From Streptomyces finlayi (lineage in GTDB: Bacteria > Actinomycetota > Actinomycetes > Streptomycetales > Streptomycetaceae), in the NCBI RefSeq assembly GCF_014216315.1, contig NZ_CP045702.1, positions 6,200,001 to 6,264,000 of the forward strand: a DNA stretch of 64,000 nt, in the 5' to 3' direction. Made by a program: the position numbers and the translations under genes. This document shows, piece after piece, positions 17,929 through 26,105 of the stretch. Under the pieces are notes generated by a model. That model was not told where the DNA came from, ran no database searches, and saw only the letters and a program-made list of their open reading frames with translations. Numbering within the stretch: position 1 is the first letter of the stretch; each line of letters opens with the position of its first letter.

Positions 17929-18306
17929 ATGAGCGGAGAACTGGTACGTGAGGGGCATTCAGGCACCGGGCCCGGCACCATCACTCCGGACGGCTGCGCG
18001 GTCGAGCTCTACTCCCGCCTGTCCGCCGGCGACGAACCCGAGGTGATCGAGGCCGCCGTGCCCGCCGGATCGAGCATTCTGGAACTGGGCTGCGGGGCGG
18101 GCCGGGTGACCCACCCGCTGGTGGCACGCGGCTTCCGGGTGACCGCCGTCGACGAATCGCCGCAGATGCTGGAGTGCGTACGGGGAGCACGCACCGTACA
18201 GAGCCGTAACGCGGCGGAAGCGCGACACCGGCTTCCCCGCCCCACGAAGCCCCGAGGAGACCACTGTCATGTCTGCGACCACCCGCGCCGCCGCTTCCCC
18301 CGGTGA
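17929..18306 (+). pseudogene. Truncated SAM-dependent methyltransferase remnant
   Basis: The frame from ATG 17929 begins like a complete class I methyltransferase: ITPDGCAVELYSRL, then motif I ILELGCGAGRVTHPLVARG and VTAVDESPQMLECVRGARTV. It then changes abruptly to Arg/His/Pro-rich sequence (QSRNAAEARHRLPRPTKPRG) and stops inside the next gene. Family members run past 200 residues; here only about the first 85 are recognisable and the catalytic half is missing. A deletion joining it to the doxX upstream region near 18195-18205 is the simplest explanation. It cannot be an active methyltransferase. Confidence 0.75.
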
Positions 18307-18709
18307 CACGTCCCCCGCCGGACCGAAGCGTGGCCCGGGTGCCGTCGTGCTGACCGGAGCCCGCTTCCTCCTCGCGTTCTTCTTCGCGTTCAGCGCGTTC
18401 GCCAAGCTCATCGCGCACGAGTCGGCGGTGGAGTCCTTCGACCGGATGGGCTGGGGCGCCGGCGCGATGTACGCGATCGGCGGACTGGAGGCGGCGGGCG
18501 CCGTCGCCCTGTTGATCCCCCTGCTGTCCGGAGTGGCGGCGATCGGGCTGGCAGCACTGTCGGCCGGCGCCTCGATCGTGCAGCTGACGCTCCTGGACCC
18601 GCCGCTCGCGGTCATGCCCGCCGTGCTCGTCGTCGTGTTCGCGCTGATCGCCCGCGACCGGCACCACCTGACGACGCGGCTCCTTGCGCTTCTGAGCCGG
18701 CGCGCATAA
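18269..18709 (+). CDS. DoxX-family membrane protein
   Basis: 146 aa from ATG 18269, preceded by CGAGGAG. Four hydrophobic helices (GARFLLAFFFAFSAFAKLI, YAIGGLEAAGAVALLIPLLSG, VAAIGLAALSAGASIVQLTL, VMPAVLVVVFALIARD) and the early ARFLLAxxF...SAFAKL segment match DoxX/DoxD-like proteins, which are linked to quinone or thiol redox chemistry in other bacteria. The role here is not defined. Its 5' end overlaps the out-of-frame tail of the methyltransferase remnant. Confidence 0.82.
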   Translation: MSATTRAAASPGDTSPAGPKRGPGAVVLTGARFLLAFFFAFSAFAKLIAHESAVESFDRMGWGAGAMYAIGGLEAAGAVALLIPLLSGVAAIGLAALSAGASIVQLTLLDPPLAVMPAVLVVVFALIARDRHHLTTRLLALLSRRA

Positions 18710-18771
18710 GTACGGTGGGGCGGATGCCCTTCCGCTCCACGCGCGCGACCGAATCTCCGGGGGACTCAGCC

Positions 18772-18787
18772 ATGGCCCACCGCCTAG
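18772..18787 (+). pseudogene. 5' fragment of the S33 hydrolase gene, cut by the IS element
   Basis: ATG GCC CAC CGC CTA G (18772-18787) is the start of the hydrolase gene found beyond the element. Removing the element and one CTAG copy joins these bases in frame with 20179 onward, giving MAHRLALAC... and a complete lipoprotein signal. A GGGGGA site precedes the ATG. An in-frame ATG at 18724 is an alternative start. Confidence 0.8.
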
Positions 18788-20132
18788 TACTGCAACCGCA
18801 TCTGGAGAATGTGGCCTCGGCGTTTGTAGTGGGAGCGGCGGGCACGGGCCTGGCTGCGTCGTCGGAAGCGTGACCAGTGCAGATGGTGCTCGTTGTTGTG
18901 GCAGTGGCGCGTGACGACGACGTGGCCCATCAGTCGGCGGATCTCCGGGACGCTGAGGGGTATGAGGTCTTGCTCGTCGTCGAGAGTGCCCCTTTTGTGG
19001 CTTCTGTGGCGCGGATGGCGGTCAGGTAGGCAAGGGCGGCCATCGCCAGGGTGATGTGGCGGTACCAGGCCCGGTAGAGCCGTACCTGGTAGTGGTCCAG
19101 GCCGCACTCTCCCTTCGCGGTCTGGAAGCACTCCTCCACCGCCCACCTCGCGGCAGCCACTTTGACCAGGTCTTTCAGTCGGGAGGCGACCGGGCCGTAA
19201 CAGACGTAGTAGGCGATCTCGCTCGGGTCGCTGACGCTGCGTCGGGCCAGCACCCAGTGCCCGAAGCCGTTTTCCCAGGACGGGCGGATCGCGACACGCG
19301 CCCAGTCGTAGATCCGCTCACCGTGCGCGCCGGCCCCGCCGGAGATCCGTTTCCACCGCTGGCGGGGCAGCGCGGCCACCAGCTGGTCCACCCGCGCGTC
19401 CGCCCCCTGCGCGGTGATCACGGTGTCGTTGACCTTCGTGGCCAGCACATGCGCGACCCGACGTTCCTCCAGCCACACTCGCAGGTGCTTGACCTGCCCG
19501 TATGCCTCGTCAGCGGTGACCCACGCGAATGGGACACCCGCGTCGATGGCGCGTTGCAGCATCCACTTGAAGTGCTCGTTCTTGGTCGCAAGGGGGACCT
19601 CGTCGTCGATCCCGGCCGCGCGGCAGCGGTCACGGTCATCCGTCCAGGAGACGGGGATGTAGAGCTCGCGGTCGATCAACGCCCGCCCCCTGGCGGAGGC
19701 GTAGGCCAGGAAGGTTCCGATCTGGCTGTTCTCCGTGCGGCCGGCTGTGCCGGTGTACTGACGCTGGACACCGGCGGACTTGGTGCCCTTCTTCAGGAAG
19801 CCGGTGTCGTCGCCGATCAGCACCGCATCCTTGGCACCGATGGTCTCCACGACGAAGTCCCGCACATCGTCGCGGACCGCGTTCTCGTCCCAGTCGGAGT
19901 GGTTGAGCAGGCGCTGGACGCCGTCGGGGCGCAACTGCCCGACCTGCTCCGACAGCGTCCACCCGTTCTTCTTCTCAAGCGGCGCGAGCAACCCGTTCAG
20001 GTAGTCCGACGCCCGCTCGCGGGGCTCCGACCTGCCAAAACGGTGGGCGAACCGAGCATGGAACCCGGCTATCCCCTCGGACCACGACTCGACCTGCTCA
20101 ACCGTCAACGATTCATCGCACAGTCGGAACAA
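18784..20132 (-). CDS. IS701-family transposase, frameshifted near its C-terminus
   Basis: The zero frame starts at TTG 20132 (MFRLCDESLTVEQVES) and runs 400 codons. DDTGFLKKGTKSAGVQRQYTG and VTADEAYGQ carry the first two DDE acidic residues, and RWAVEECFQTAKGECGLDHYQVR carries the Glu region; this order is typical of the IS701 group. The family-like C-terminus (LIPLSVPEIRRLMGH, then WSRFRRRSQARARRSHYKRR) is read only in the -1 frame after 18989-18996 (CCCCTTTT, that is AAAAGGGG on the coding strand). Either an indel or -1 frameshifting is needed. The -1 frame reads through the terminal repeat and takes its TAG stop from the CTAG target duplication. Confidence 0.9.
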
Positions 20133-20174
20133 CGAGCCAATCCAGCACCAGTCACGGCAGATGCGGTTGCAGTA
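18788..20174. mobile_element. IS701-family insertion sequence, 1387 bp
   Basis: Perfect 17-bp terminal inverted repeats: TACTGCAACCGCATCTG at 18788-18804 and its reverse complement at 20158-20174. Both ends are flanked by CTAG (18784-18787 and 20175-20178), the 4-bp target duplication known for this family. Because CTAG is itself palindromic the apparent repeat is 21 bp. The element carries one transposase gene on the minus strand. It lies inside the signal-peptide codons of the S33 hydrolase gene, in the opposite orientation. Confidence 0.95.
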
Positions 20175-21557
20175 CTAGCCCTCGCCTGCGCGGCTCTGGC
20201 AACAGCCCTCGCCGTCCTCTCGTGCGCGGGTCCGGCACCGGAAGGGGCCGCCGAGACCTCCGCCGGACCGGGTTCCCGCCCCGCTCTGGGTGATCCGCGG
20301 CCGTGTCCCGGTCAGGCGGACGCGACCTGCGCCGGTCTGACGGTGCCACTGGACCGCACGGGCAGGTCCGGCGCCACCCTGACACTCCAGGTGCTCACCG
20401 CCGGCCGCTCCGACGCACCACGCGGCACCCTCCTCTTCCTCACCGGGGGCCCCGGCCAGCCCGGGGTGTCCATCGCCCCCACCATCCGCAAGCGGCTCCC
20501 GAAGGCACTCGCCGAGTACCGCCTGGTGATGATCGACCAGCGTGGTACCGGCGCGGGGGCCATCGACTGCCCCGCGCTCCAGAGCGAGGTCGGCAGCAGC
20601 GACACGGTCCCACCCACCGCCGCGGCGGTACGGGACTGCGCCCGCAGGCTCGGCGGGAAGCGGAACTTCTACACCACCGCCGACACCGTCGCCGACCTGG
20701 AGGATCTGCGCACCGCGCTGGGGATCCGCTCGTGGGGCGCGGTCGACGGAGTCTCGTACGGCACCTTCACCGCCGGGCGGTACGCCCTCGCCCACCCCCG
20801 CCGCGTCGAGAGGCTCGTACTCGACTCGGTGGTGCCGCTGGACGGGGCGGGAGCACTCTATGAAGCGTCGCTCAAACACGCCGCCACGGTGCTGCGTACC
20901 GCGTGCGAGGAGCAGTCCTGCGGTGGCGACCCTGCCGAGGACGTCGCGAAGGTCGTACGCCGTGACGGCAACGGCACCGGTGTCTTCAACCTGCTGGTCG
21001 TCGCGAGCATCATCGACCCGAAGCTCACCAACCCGGATCTCGGCATCCTCGACGCCATCCACACCTCGGCCGGCGGCGACCCCGGCCCGCTCAGGAAGCT
21101 GGTGGAGAGTTTCCAGGCATCCGATGGCATGCCTCCGGAGGACTTCAGTTCAGGGCTGCACGCGGCGACGCTGTGCGCGGACACCGCGTGGCCCTGGGGC
21201 GACGCCTCCGCCCCCCTCGCCGGCCGGCGGGCCGCGCTGGACGGCGCGGTACGGCGGATCGGGCCGGGTGACGTCTGGCCCTTCGAGCCCAGAACCGCGG
21301 CCGAGCAGGGAATCCCGCAGACCTGCCTCCCCTGGCCCGCCTCCCGTCCCGGCTCGTCCGTGCCGGACCGGAAGCTGTCCATGCCGGTGCTGCTCCTGTC
21401 CGGTGAGCGCGACCTGTCCACGCCGCCCGCCTGGGCCCGTCGGCTGGCCGAGGGACAGCCGCGCGCCCGGCTGACGGTCATCGACGGCGCGGGGCACTCG
21501 ACGCAGAGCAGATCCGACGGGGGAGCGAAGGCGGCCGAGGAGTTCCTGCTGCGGTAG
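20175..21557 (+). pseudogene. Secreted S33 (TAP-like) alpha/beta hydrolase, interrupted by IS701 element
   Basis: The frame resumes at CTAG and reads LALACAALATALAVLSC, a hydrophobic core with a lipobox. The mature part has GGPGQPG (oxyanion segment), DQRGTG, the nucleophile elbow GVSYG, SGERDLSTPP (Asp) and GAGHS (His), the full triad order of tripeptidyl-aminopeptidase-like S33 peptidases with a TAP-like C-terminal part. The catalytic domain is intact, but the start codon and basic n-region are 1.4 kb away behind the element. No good start codon with a ribosome binding site lies in frame near the element's right end. It is probably silent, yet precise excision would restore it. Confidence 0.85.
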
Positions 21558-21566
21558 CGCGCCTGC

Positions 21567-21920
21567 TCAGTGGACGACGGTGTAGCTCCGCCACGGGCCG
21601 GTGCGGGGCTCGGTGAAGTCGGTGAGATTGGTCGCCAGATACGTCGTGTCGCCACCGGTGCAGTTGCGGGACCGGTAGAGCACGATATCGACCAGGGTGC
21701 CGTTGTGGACCTCGTGGGCGCCCGGCGGCATCCGGTGGCAGCCCCGCACGCTCGGGCTGTGCACGGAGATCACGGCGTGTCGCTCGGTGGTGTAGGTGAC
21801 CGGCCCGACGGCGGTGCGCCCCAGGCCGGAACAGCCCGAGACGGTCAGGGTGAGGAGCGCTGCTCCGGCTGCGACGCCGAGACGGCGTCGACGGTGGCGA
21901 TCGGGCACGGTCACGGACAT
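21567..21920 (-). CDS. Small lipoprotein
   Basis: 117 aa from ATG 21920. The basic N-terminus (RHRRRRLG) and a hydrophobic run ending in the lipobox TVSGC mark an exported lipoprotein. The mature domain is about 90 aa with two further cysteines (RGCHRM and RNCTGG) that could form a disulfide outside the cell. I do not recognise a named family. It is convergent with the hydrolase pseudogene, 9 nt away. Confidence 0.7.
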   Translation of the reverse strand: MSVTVPDRHRRRRLGVAAGAALLTLTVSGCSGLGRTAVGPVTYTTERHAVISVHSPSVRGCHRMPPGAHEVHNGTLVDIVLYRSRNCTGGDTTYLATNLTDFTEPRTGPWRSYTVVH

Positions 21921-22124
21921 GGGCGGGTCCTCGTCTGCTCGTCCGGCGCATCTTGACGTCACGGAGACATGCTGGCGCTGGCCACCTTGCCCGCTCCCCG
22001 ACGGTCCGGCACCCGGGGTACGGCCGGCCGGGGGGCGGCTGCACGGACGGAGGTTCGGGCAGCATCCGAGTAGGGCATATCGTGGTAACAGGAACATTTC
22101 CAGGTCGGCTGGCAGGGGGCCGTG

Positions 22125-23009
22125 ATGGTCCAGGAGCTTTTGATCGCAGCAGTGGGAGCCGGGTTGGCCGGCGTGGCCTACCTGGTGGCGGCCGCCCGGA
22201 TCGTCAAACAGTACGAGCGGGGGGTCGTGCTGCGGCTCGGCCGGCTCCGTCGCGAGGTGCGCGAGCCGGGCTTCACCATGATCGTTCCCGTGGTGGACCG
22301 GCTGCGCAAGGTCAACATGCAGATCGTGACGATGCCCGTGCCCGCACAGGACGGCATCACCAGGGACAACGTCACGGTCAGGGTCGACGCGGTCATCTAC
22401 TTCAAGGTGGTCGACGCGGCGAGCGCCGTCATCCGGGTGGAGGACTACCGTTTCGCGGTCTCGCAGATGGCGCAGACATCGCTGCGGTCGATCATCGGCA
22501 AGAGCGACCTGGACGATCTGCTGTCCAACCGCGAAAAGCTCAACGAAGGGCTGGAACTGATGATCGACAGCCCGGCCGTGGGCTGGGGTGTGCAGATCGA
22601 CCGGGTCGAGATCAAGGACGTGTCCCTGCCGGAGACGATGAAACGCTCCATGGCCCGGCAGGCCGAGGCCGACCGGGAGCGGCGTGCGCGGGTCATCAAC
22701 GCCGACGCGGAGCTCCAGGCGTCCAAGAAGCTCGCCGAGGCCGCCAAGGAGATGTCGGAGCAGCCGGCCGCGCTCCAGCTGCGACTGCTGCAGACCGTCG
22801 TCGCCGTGGCGGCGGAGAAGAACTCGACCCTTGTCCTTCCGTTCCCCGTCGAACTCCTCCGCTTCCTGGAGCGGGCCGCGCAGCAGCAGGAGCCCGCCCG
22901 GGAGCAGCTCGGCGAGAAGCCGCAGCCCCCGGTCCGGCCCCAGCAACCGCCGGACGCCGCCGCGCCGGTGCCGACGACGCCCGATGCCGGGCGGCTCACC
23001 TCGCACTGA
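22125..23009 (+). CDS. SPFH/stomatin-like membrane protein (slipin)
   Basis: 294 aa. I chose ATG 22125 because AGGGGG lies 5 nt upstream; GTG 22122 is one codon earlier. An N-terminal membrane helix (LLIAAVGAGLAGVAYLVAAA) is followed by the SPFH core: IVKQYERGVVLRLGRL, PGFTMIVPVVDRL, then RDNVTVRVDAVIYFKV and the helical region ETMKRSMARQAEADRERRARVI. The C-terminus is Pro/Gln-rich. Slipins form membrane-associated oligomers; the partner is often an NfeD protein, but none is encoded next to it. Monocistronic. Confidence 0.9.
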   Translation: MVQELLIAAVGAGLAGVAYLVAAARIVKQYERGVVLRLGRLRREVREPGFTMIVPVVDRLRKVNMQIVTMPVPAQDGITRDNVTVRVDAVIYFKVVDAASAVIRVEDYRFAVSQMAQTSLRSIIGKSDLDDLLSNREKLNEGLELMIDSPAVGWGVQIDRVEIKDVSLPETMKRSMARQAEADRERRARVINADAELQASKKLAEAAKEMSEQPAALQLRLLQTVVAVAAEKNSTLVLPFPVELLRFLERAAQQQEPAREQLGEKPQPPVRPQQPPDAAAPVPTTPDAGRLTSH

Positions 23010-23055
23010 GAACGCCCCGGCCCGCACCGGTCCGCGAGGACCGGGGCGGGGCTCG

Positions 23056-23078
23056 TTGTCAGACCACCCGCCTAGACT
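23056..23078 (+). promoter_or_regulatory. Candidate PafBC-type promoter of the SNF2/SWIM operon
   Basis: TTGTCAGAC (23056-23064), 8 bp, TAGACT (23073-23078). Seven of nine box positions and all three fixed -10 positions fit TTGTCRGTG-N8-TAnnnT. Transcription would start near 23085, about 40 nt before the GTG at 23127. Confidence 0.5.
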
Positions 23079-23126
23079 CGCTGGTCATAAGCGTTACGCC
23101 GCGAATCGAGGCAGAAGGGGGGCGGC

Positions 23127-26105
23127 GTGAGGGTGCGCAACGAGCGGGACGAACGGAACCGGTGGCGCGCGCGGGGCGTGCGGGACGAACAGAGCCTGGG
23201 CGTCGACCGGCTGCTGCGCCGAGCCGCCGTGTTCCTTCCCGGGTCCCTGCCCAGGGACGGCCGGATCGCCTTCTGGGACCCGGAAGGCGAGAGTTCCGCC
23301 GCGGTCGAAGGACTGCCCTGTACGGCCGCCGAACTGACCGTCGTCCGGCGCCACGGCACGGACGGCGTCCACAGGCACACCGTGCAGGCGGTGCTGATGC
23401 CCCTCGCCGACGCCGTACCCCTCCTCGTCCGCGCGAGGTACCTCGCCTCCGCCCACCCCGCCACCCGCTGCTGGGGCGCGGCCGCGCTGCACGCGCTCAA
23501 TCTGGTGGCGCGCGGCAGGCTCCTGCCCGGACTGACGGCCGACGACCACGACGCCTGGCGGGCCGGGCCGAGGGACGCCGAGGACGTGGCCCACCTCAGA
23601 GCCGTAGCCGCCGCAATGCCGTCCGAAGGGCACGCGGTCCCGCTCCCGGACCGTACGCCGCTCCAGGTCCCGGAACCGGCCGCCCTGCTGGGCTCCTTCC
23701 TCGACGCGGTCGCGGACACCCTGCCCCGTACACCGGCCGCCGCGTACGCGATGGGGGCGCCCTTCGCCGCCCGCGAGGCACAGCACCTGCCGGGCGCGCG
23801 CGCCTGGGCCGTCGAGGTGGCTGCGGGTCTGGACGCCGGGGTCCGGGTATCGCTGCGCCTCGACCTGTCGGCGTACGAGCTGTTCAACACCACCGACACC
23901 ACCGACACCACCGACCGCACCGGCACCTACGGCACCGACGGTGACGGAAGCGCGGACGCGGACAGCGACGACCGGAGCGAAAGCGCGCCCGCCGCCCGGC
24001 ATGCGGCCGCCGCCATCACCCAGGTCCACAGCCTGGCCGACCCGACGTACGTCATCGACGCGGCGGCCCTGTGGCACGACGGGGGAGGCGACGCGTTCGG
24101 CCCCCGGGCCAGGATCGACGCGGTGCTGGCGCTGCGCCGCGCCGCCCGAGTCTGGTCCCCGCTGGAACGGCTTCTCGACCAGCCGGTCCCCGATGTGCTC
24201 GCCCTCACCGAGGACGAGCTGTACGAGCTGCTGAGCGACGCCGGGGCGCGGCTGGCGGGCGCGGGCGTCACCGTCCACTGGCCCCGCGAGCTGGCCCGCT
24301 CGCTCACCGCCGCCGCCGTCGTCAGGACCGCTCCGGGCTCCGCCACCGACGGCACCTCGTTCTTCGACGCCGAGCAGCTGTTCGCCTTCGCCTGGCAGCT
24401 GTCGCTGGGCGACGAACCGCTCACCGAGGCGGAGATGGACACGCTGGCCGAGGCGCACCGGCCCGTGGTGCGGCTGCGTGACCAGTGGGTGGTGGTCGAC
24501 CCCGCACTCGTACGCAAGGCACGCAAGCGTGAACTGGGCCTGCTGGACCCGGTGGACGCCCTGGCCGTCGCCCTCACCGGCAGTGCCGAGGTCGACGGGG
24601 AGCAGGTGGACGCGGTGCCGGTCGGCGCCCTCGCCGCGCTCCGTGCGCGGATCATCTCCGACGAGGCCACCGTTCCACCGCCGCCAGGTCTCGACGCGAC
24701 CCTGCGCGACTACCAGCTGCGCGGGCTCGCGTGGCTGGACCGGATGACCTCCCTCGGCCTGGGCGGCTGCCTCGCCGACGACATGGGCCTGGGCAAGACG
24801 ATCACCGTCATCGCGCTCCACCTGCACCGCGCCCATTCGGCGCCCACCCTGGTCATCTGCCCGGCGTCACTCCTGGGTAACTGGCACCGGGAGATCAACC
24901 GTTTCGCGCCGGGTGTCCCCGTCCGCCGCTTCCACGGCACCGACAGGTCCCTCGCGGAGCCCGACGACGGCTTCGTCCTGACGACGTACGGCACGATGCG
25001 CTCCAGCGCGGCCCAGCTCGCCGCGCACACCTGGGGACTCGTCGTCGCCGACGAGGCCCAGCACGTGAAGAACCCGCACTCCTCCACCGCCAAGGCGCTG
25101 CGCACCATCCCGGCCCCCGCCCGCGTCGCCCTCACCGGCACCCCCGTGGAGAACAACCTCTCGGAGCTGTGGGCCCTTCTCGACTGGACGACCCCCGGAC
25201 TGCTCGGCCCCCTCAAGGCGTTCCGCGCCCGGCACGCCCGGATCGTCGAGAACACGGGGACGGCGGCCGGCCTGGGCAACGAGGAAGCGGTCGAGCGGCT
25301 CTCCCGGCTGGTCCGCCCCTTCCTCCTGCGCCGCAAGAAGTCCGACCCGGGCATCGCACCCGAACTGCCGCCCAAGACCGAGACCGACCACGCCGTCTTC
25401 CTCACCCGGGAGCAGGTCACGCTCTACGAGGCCGCGGTGCGCGAGACGATGGCGCACATCGAGGCTTCGGAGGGCATCGCCCGCCGCGGACTGATCATGA
25501 AGCTGCTGTCCTCGCTCAAGCAGATCTGCAACCATCCCGCGCAGTACCTCAAGGAGGAGCCGACCAGGCTCACCGGCCGCTCGGGCAAGCTCGCCCTGCT
25601 CGACGAACTCCTCGACACGATCCTGTCCGAGGACGGCTCCGTCCTGATCTTCACCCAGTACGTGACCATGGCCAAGCTCCTCTCCGCACACCTCGCCTCG
25701 CGCGCCGTCCCTTCCCAACTGCTGCACGGGGGTACGCCGGTGCCCGAGCGGGAGCGGATGGTGGACCGCTTCCAGGCCGCCGAGGTCCCCGTCTTCCTGC
25801 TCTCCCTCAAAGCCGCGGGAACGGGACTGAATCTCACCCGGGCCGCCCACGTCATCCACTACGACCGCTGGTGGAACCCGGCCGTCGAGGAACAGGCCAC
25901 CGACCGGGCGTACCGCATCGGCCAGACCCAGCCGGTACAGGTGCACCGGCTGATCGCGGAAGGCACGGTCGAGGACCGCATCGGTGAGCTGCTGGAGTCC
26001 AAACGGGCCCTGGCGGACGCGGTCCTCGGTACGGGGGAGACAGCCCTGACCGAGCTCAGCGACCGGGACCTGGCCGACCTCGTCTCTCTGCGGAGGCCCG
26101 CATGA
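23127..26105 (+). CDS. SNF2-family helicase/ATPase
   Basis: 992 aa from GTG 23127. The N-terminal half (1-520) has no sharp motif except an Asp/Thr/Ser-rich linker near 255-290. The SNF2 motor follows: DDMGLGKT (about 549-556), DEAQHVKN (about 641), ALTGTPVEN, IFTQY, LSLKAAGTGLNL and DRWWNPAVEEQATDRAYRIGQ-like motif VI (about 912-932). It is a double-stranded DNA translocase of the RapA/YwqA kind. Its stop overlaps the start of the SWIM gene (ATGA), so the two are translationally coupled, as with ywqA-ywqB of Bacillus. An upstream damage-type promoter box suggests a role in repair. Confidence 0.93.
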   Translation: MRVRNERDERNRWRARGVRDEQSLGVDRLLRRAAVFLPGSLPRDGRIAFWDPEGESSAAVEGLPCTAAELTVVRRHGTDGVHRHTVQAVLMPLADAVPLLVRARYLASAHPATRCWGAAALHALNLVARGRLLPGLTADDHDAWRAGPRDAEDVAHLRAVAAAMPSEGHAVPLPDRTPLQVPEPAALLGSFLDAVADTLPRTPAAAYAMGAPFAAREAQHLPGARAWAVEVAAGLDAGVRVSLRLDLSAYELFNTTDTTDTTDRTGTYGTDGDGSADADSDDRSESAPAARHAAAAITQVHSLADPTYVIDAAALWHDGGGDAFGPRARIDAVLALRRAARVWSPLERLLDQPVPDVLALTEDELYELLSDAGARLAGAGVTVHWPRELARSLTAAAVVRTAPGSATDGTSFFDAEQLFAFAWQLSLGDEPLTEAEMDTLAEAHRPVVRLRDQWVVVDPALVRKARKRELGLLDPVDALAVALTGSAEVDGEQVDAVPVGALAALRARIISDEATVPPPPGLDATLRDYQLRGLAWLDRMTSLGLGGCLADDMGLGKTITVIALHLHRAHSAPTLVICPASLLGNWHREINRFAPGVPVRRFHGTDRSLAEPDDGFVLTTYGTMRSSAAQLAAHTWGLVVADEAQHVKNPHSSTAKALRTIPAPARVALTGTPVENNLSELWALLDWTTPGLLGPLKAFRARHARIVENTGTAAGLGNEEAVERLSRLVRPFLLRRKKSDPGIAPELPPKTETDHAVFLTREQVTLYEAAVRETMAHIEASEGIARRGLIMKLLSSLKQICNHPAQYLKEEPTRLTGRSGKLALLDELLDTILSEDGSVLIFTQYVTMAKLLSAHLASRAVPSQLLHGGTPVPERERMVDRFQAAEVPVFLLSLKAAGTGLNLTRAAHVIHYDRWWNPAVEEQATDRAYRIGQTQPVQVHRLIAEGTVEDRIGELLESKRALADAVLGTGETALTELSDRDLADLVSLRRPA
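23887..23913. repeat. 9-bp repeat in the SNF2 gene linker
   Basis: Three copies of ACACCACCG encode the Thr-Asp-Thr run in the SNF2 protein linker. It is an in-frame, probably variable, low-complexity spot. Confidence 0.7.

Noticed and set aside
19056..21557. An open frame running from inside the IS element into the S33 hydrolase
   Set aside because: The part over the element is antisense to the transposase. It only shows that the hydrolase frame is accidentally open into the element; no start or ribosome binding site near the junction supports a fusion protein.
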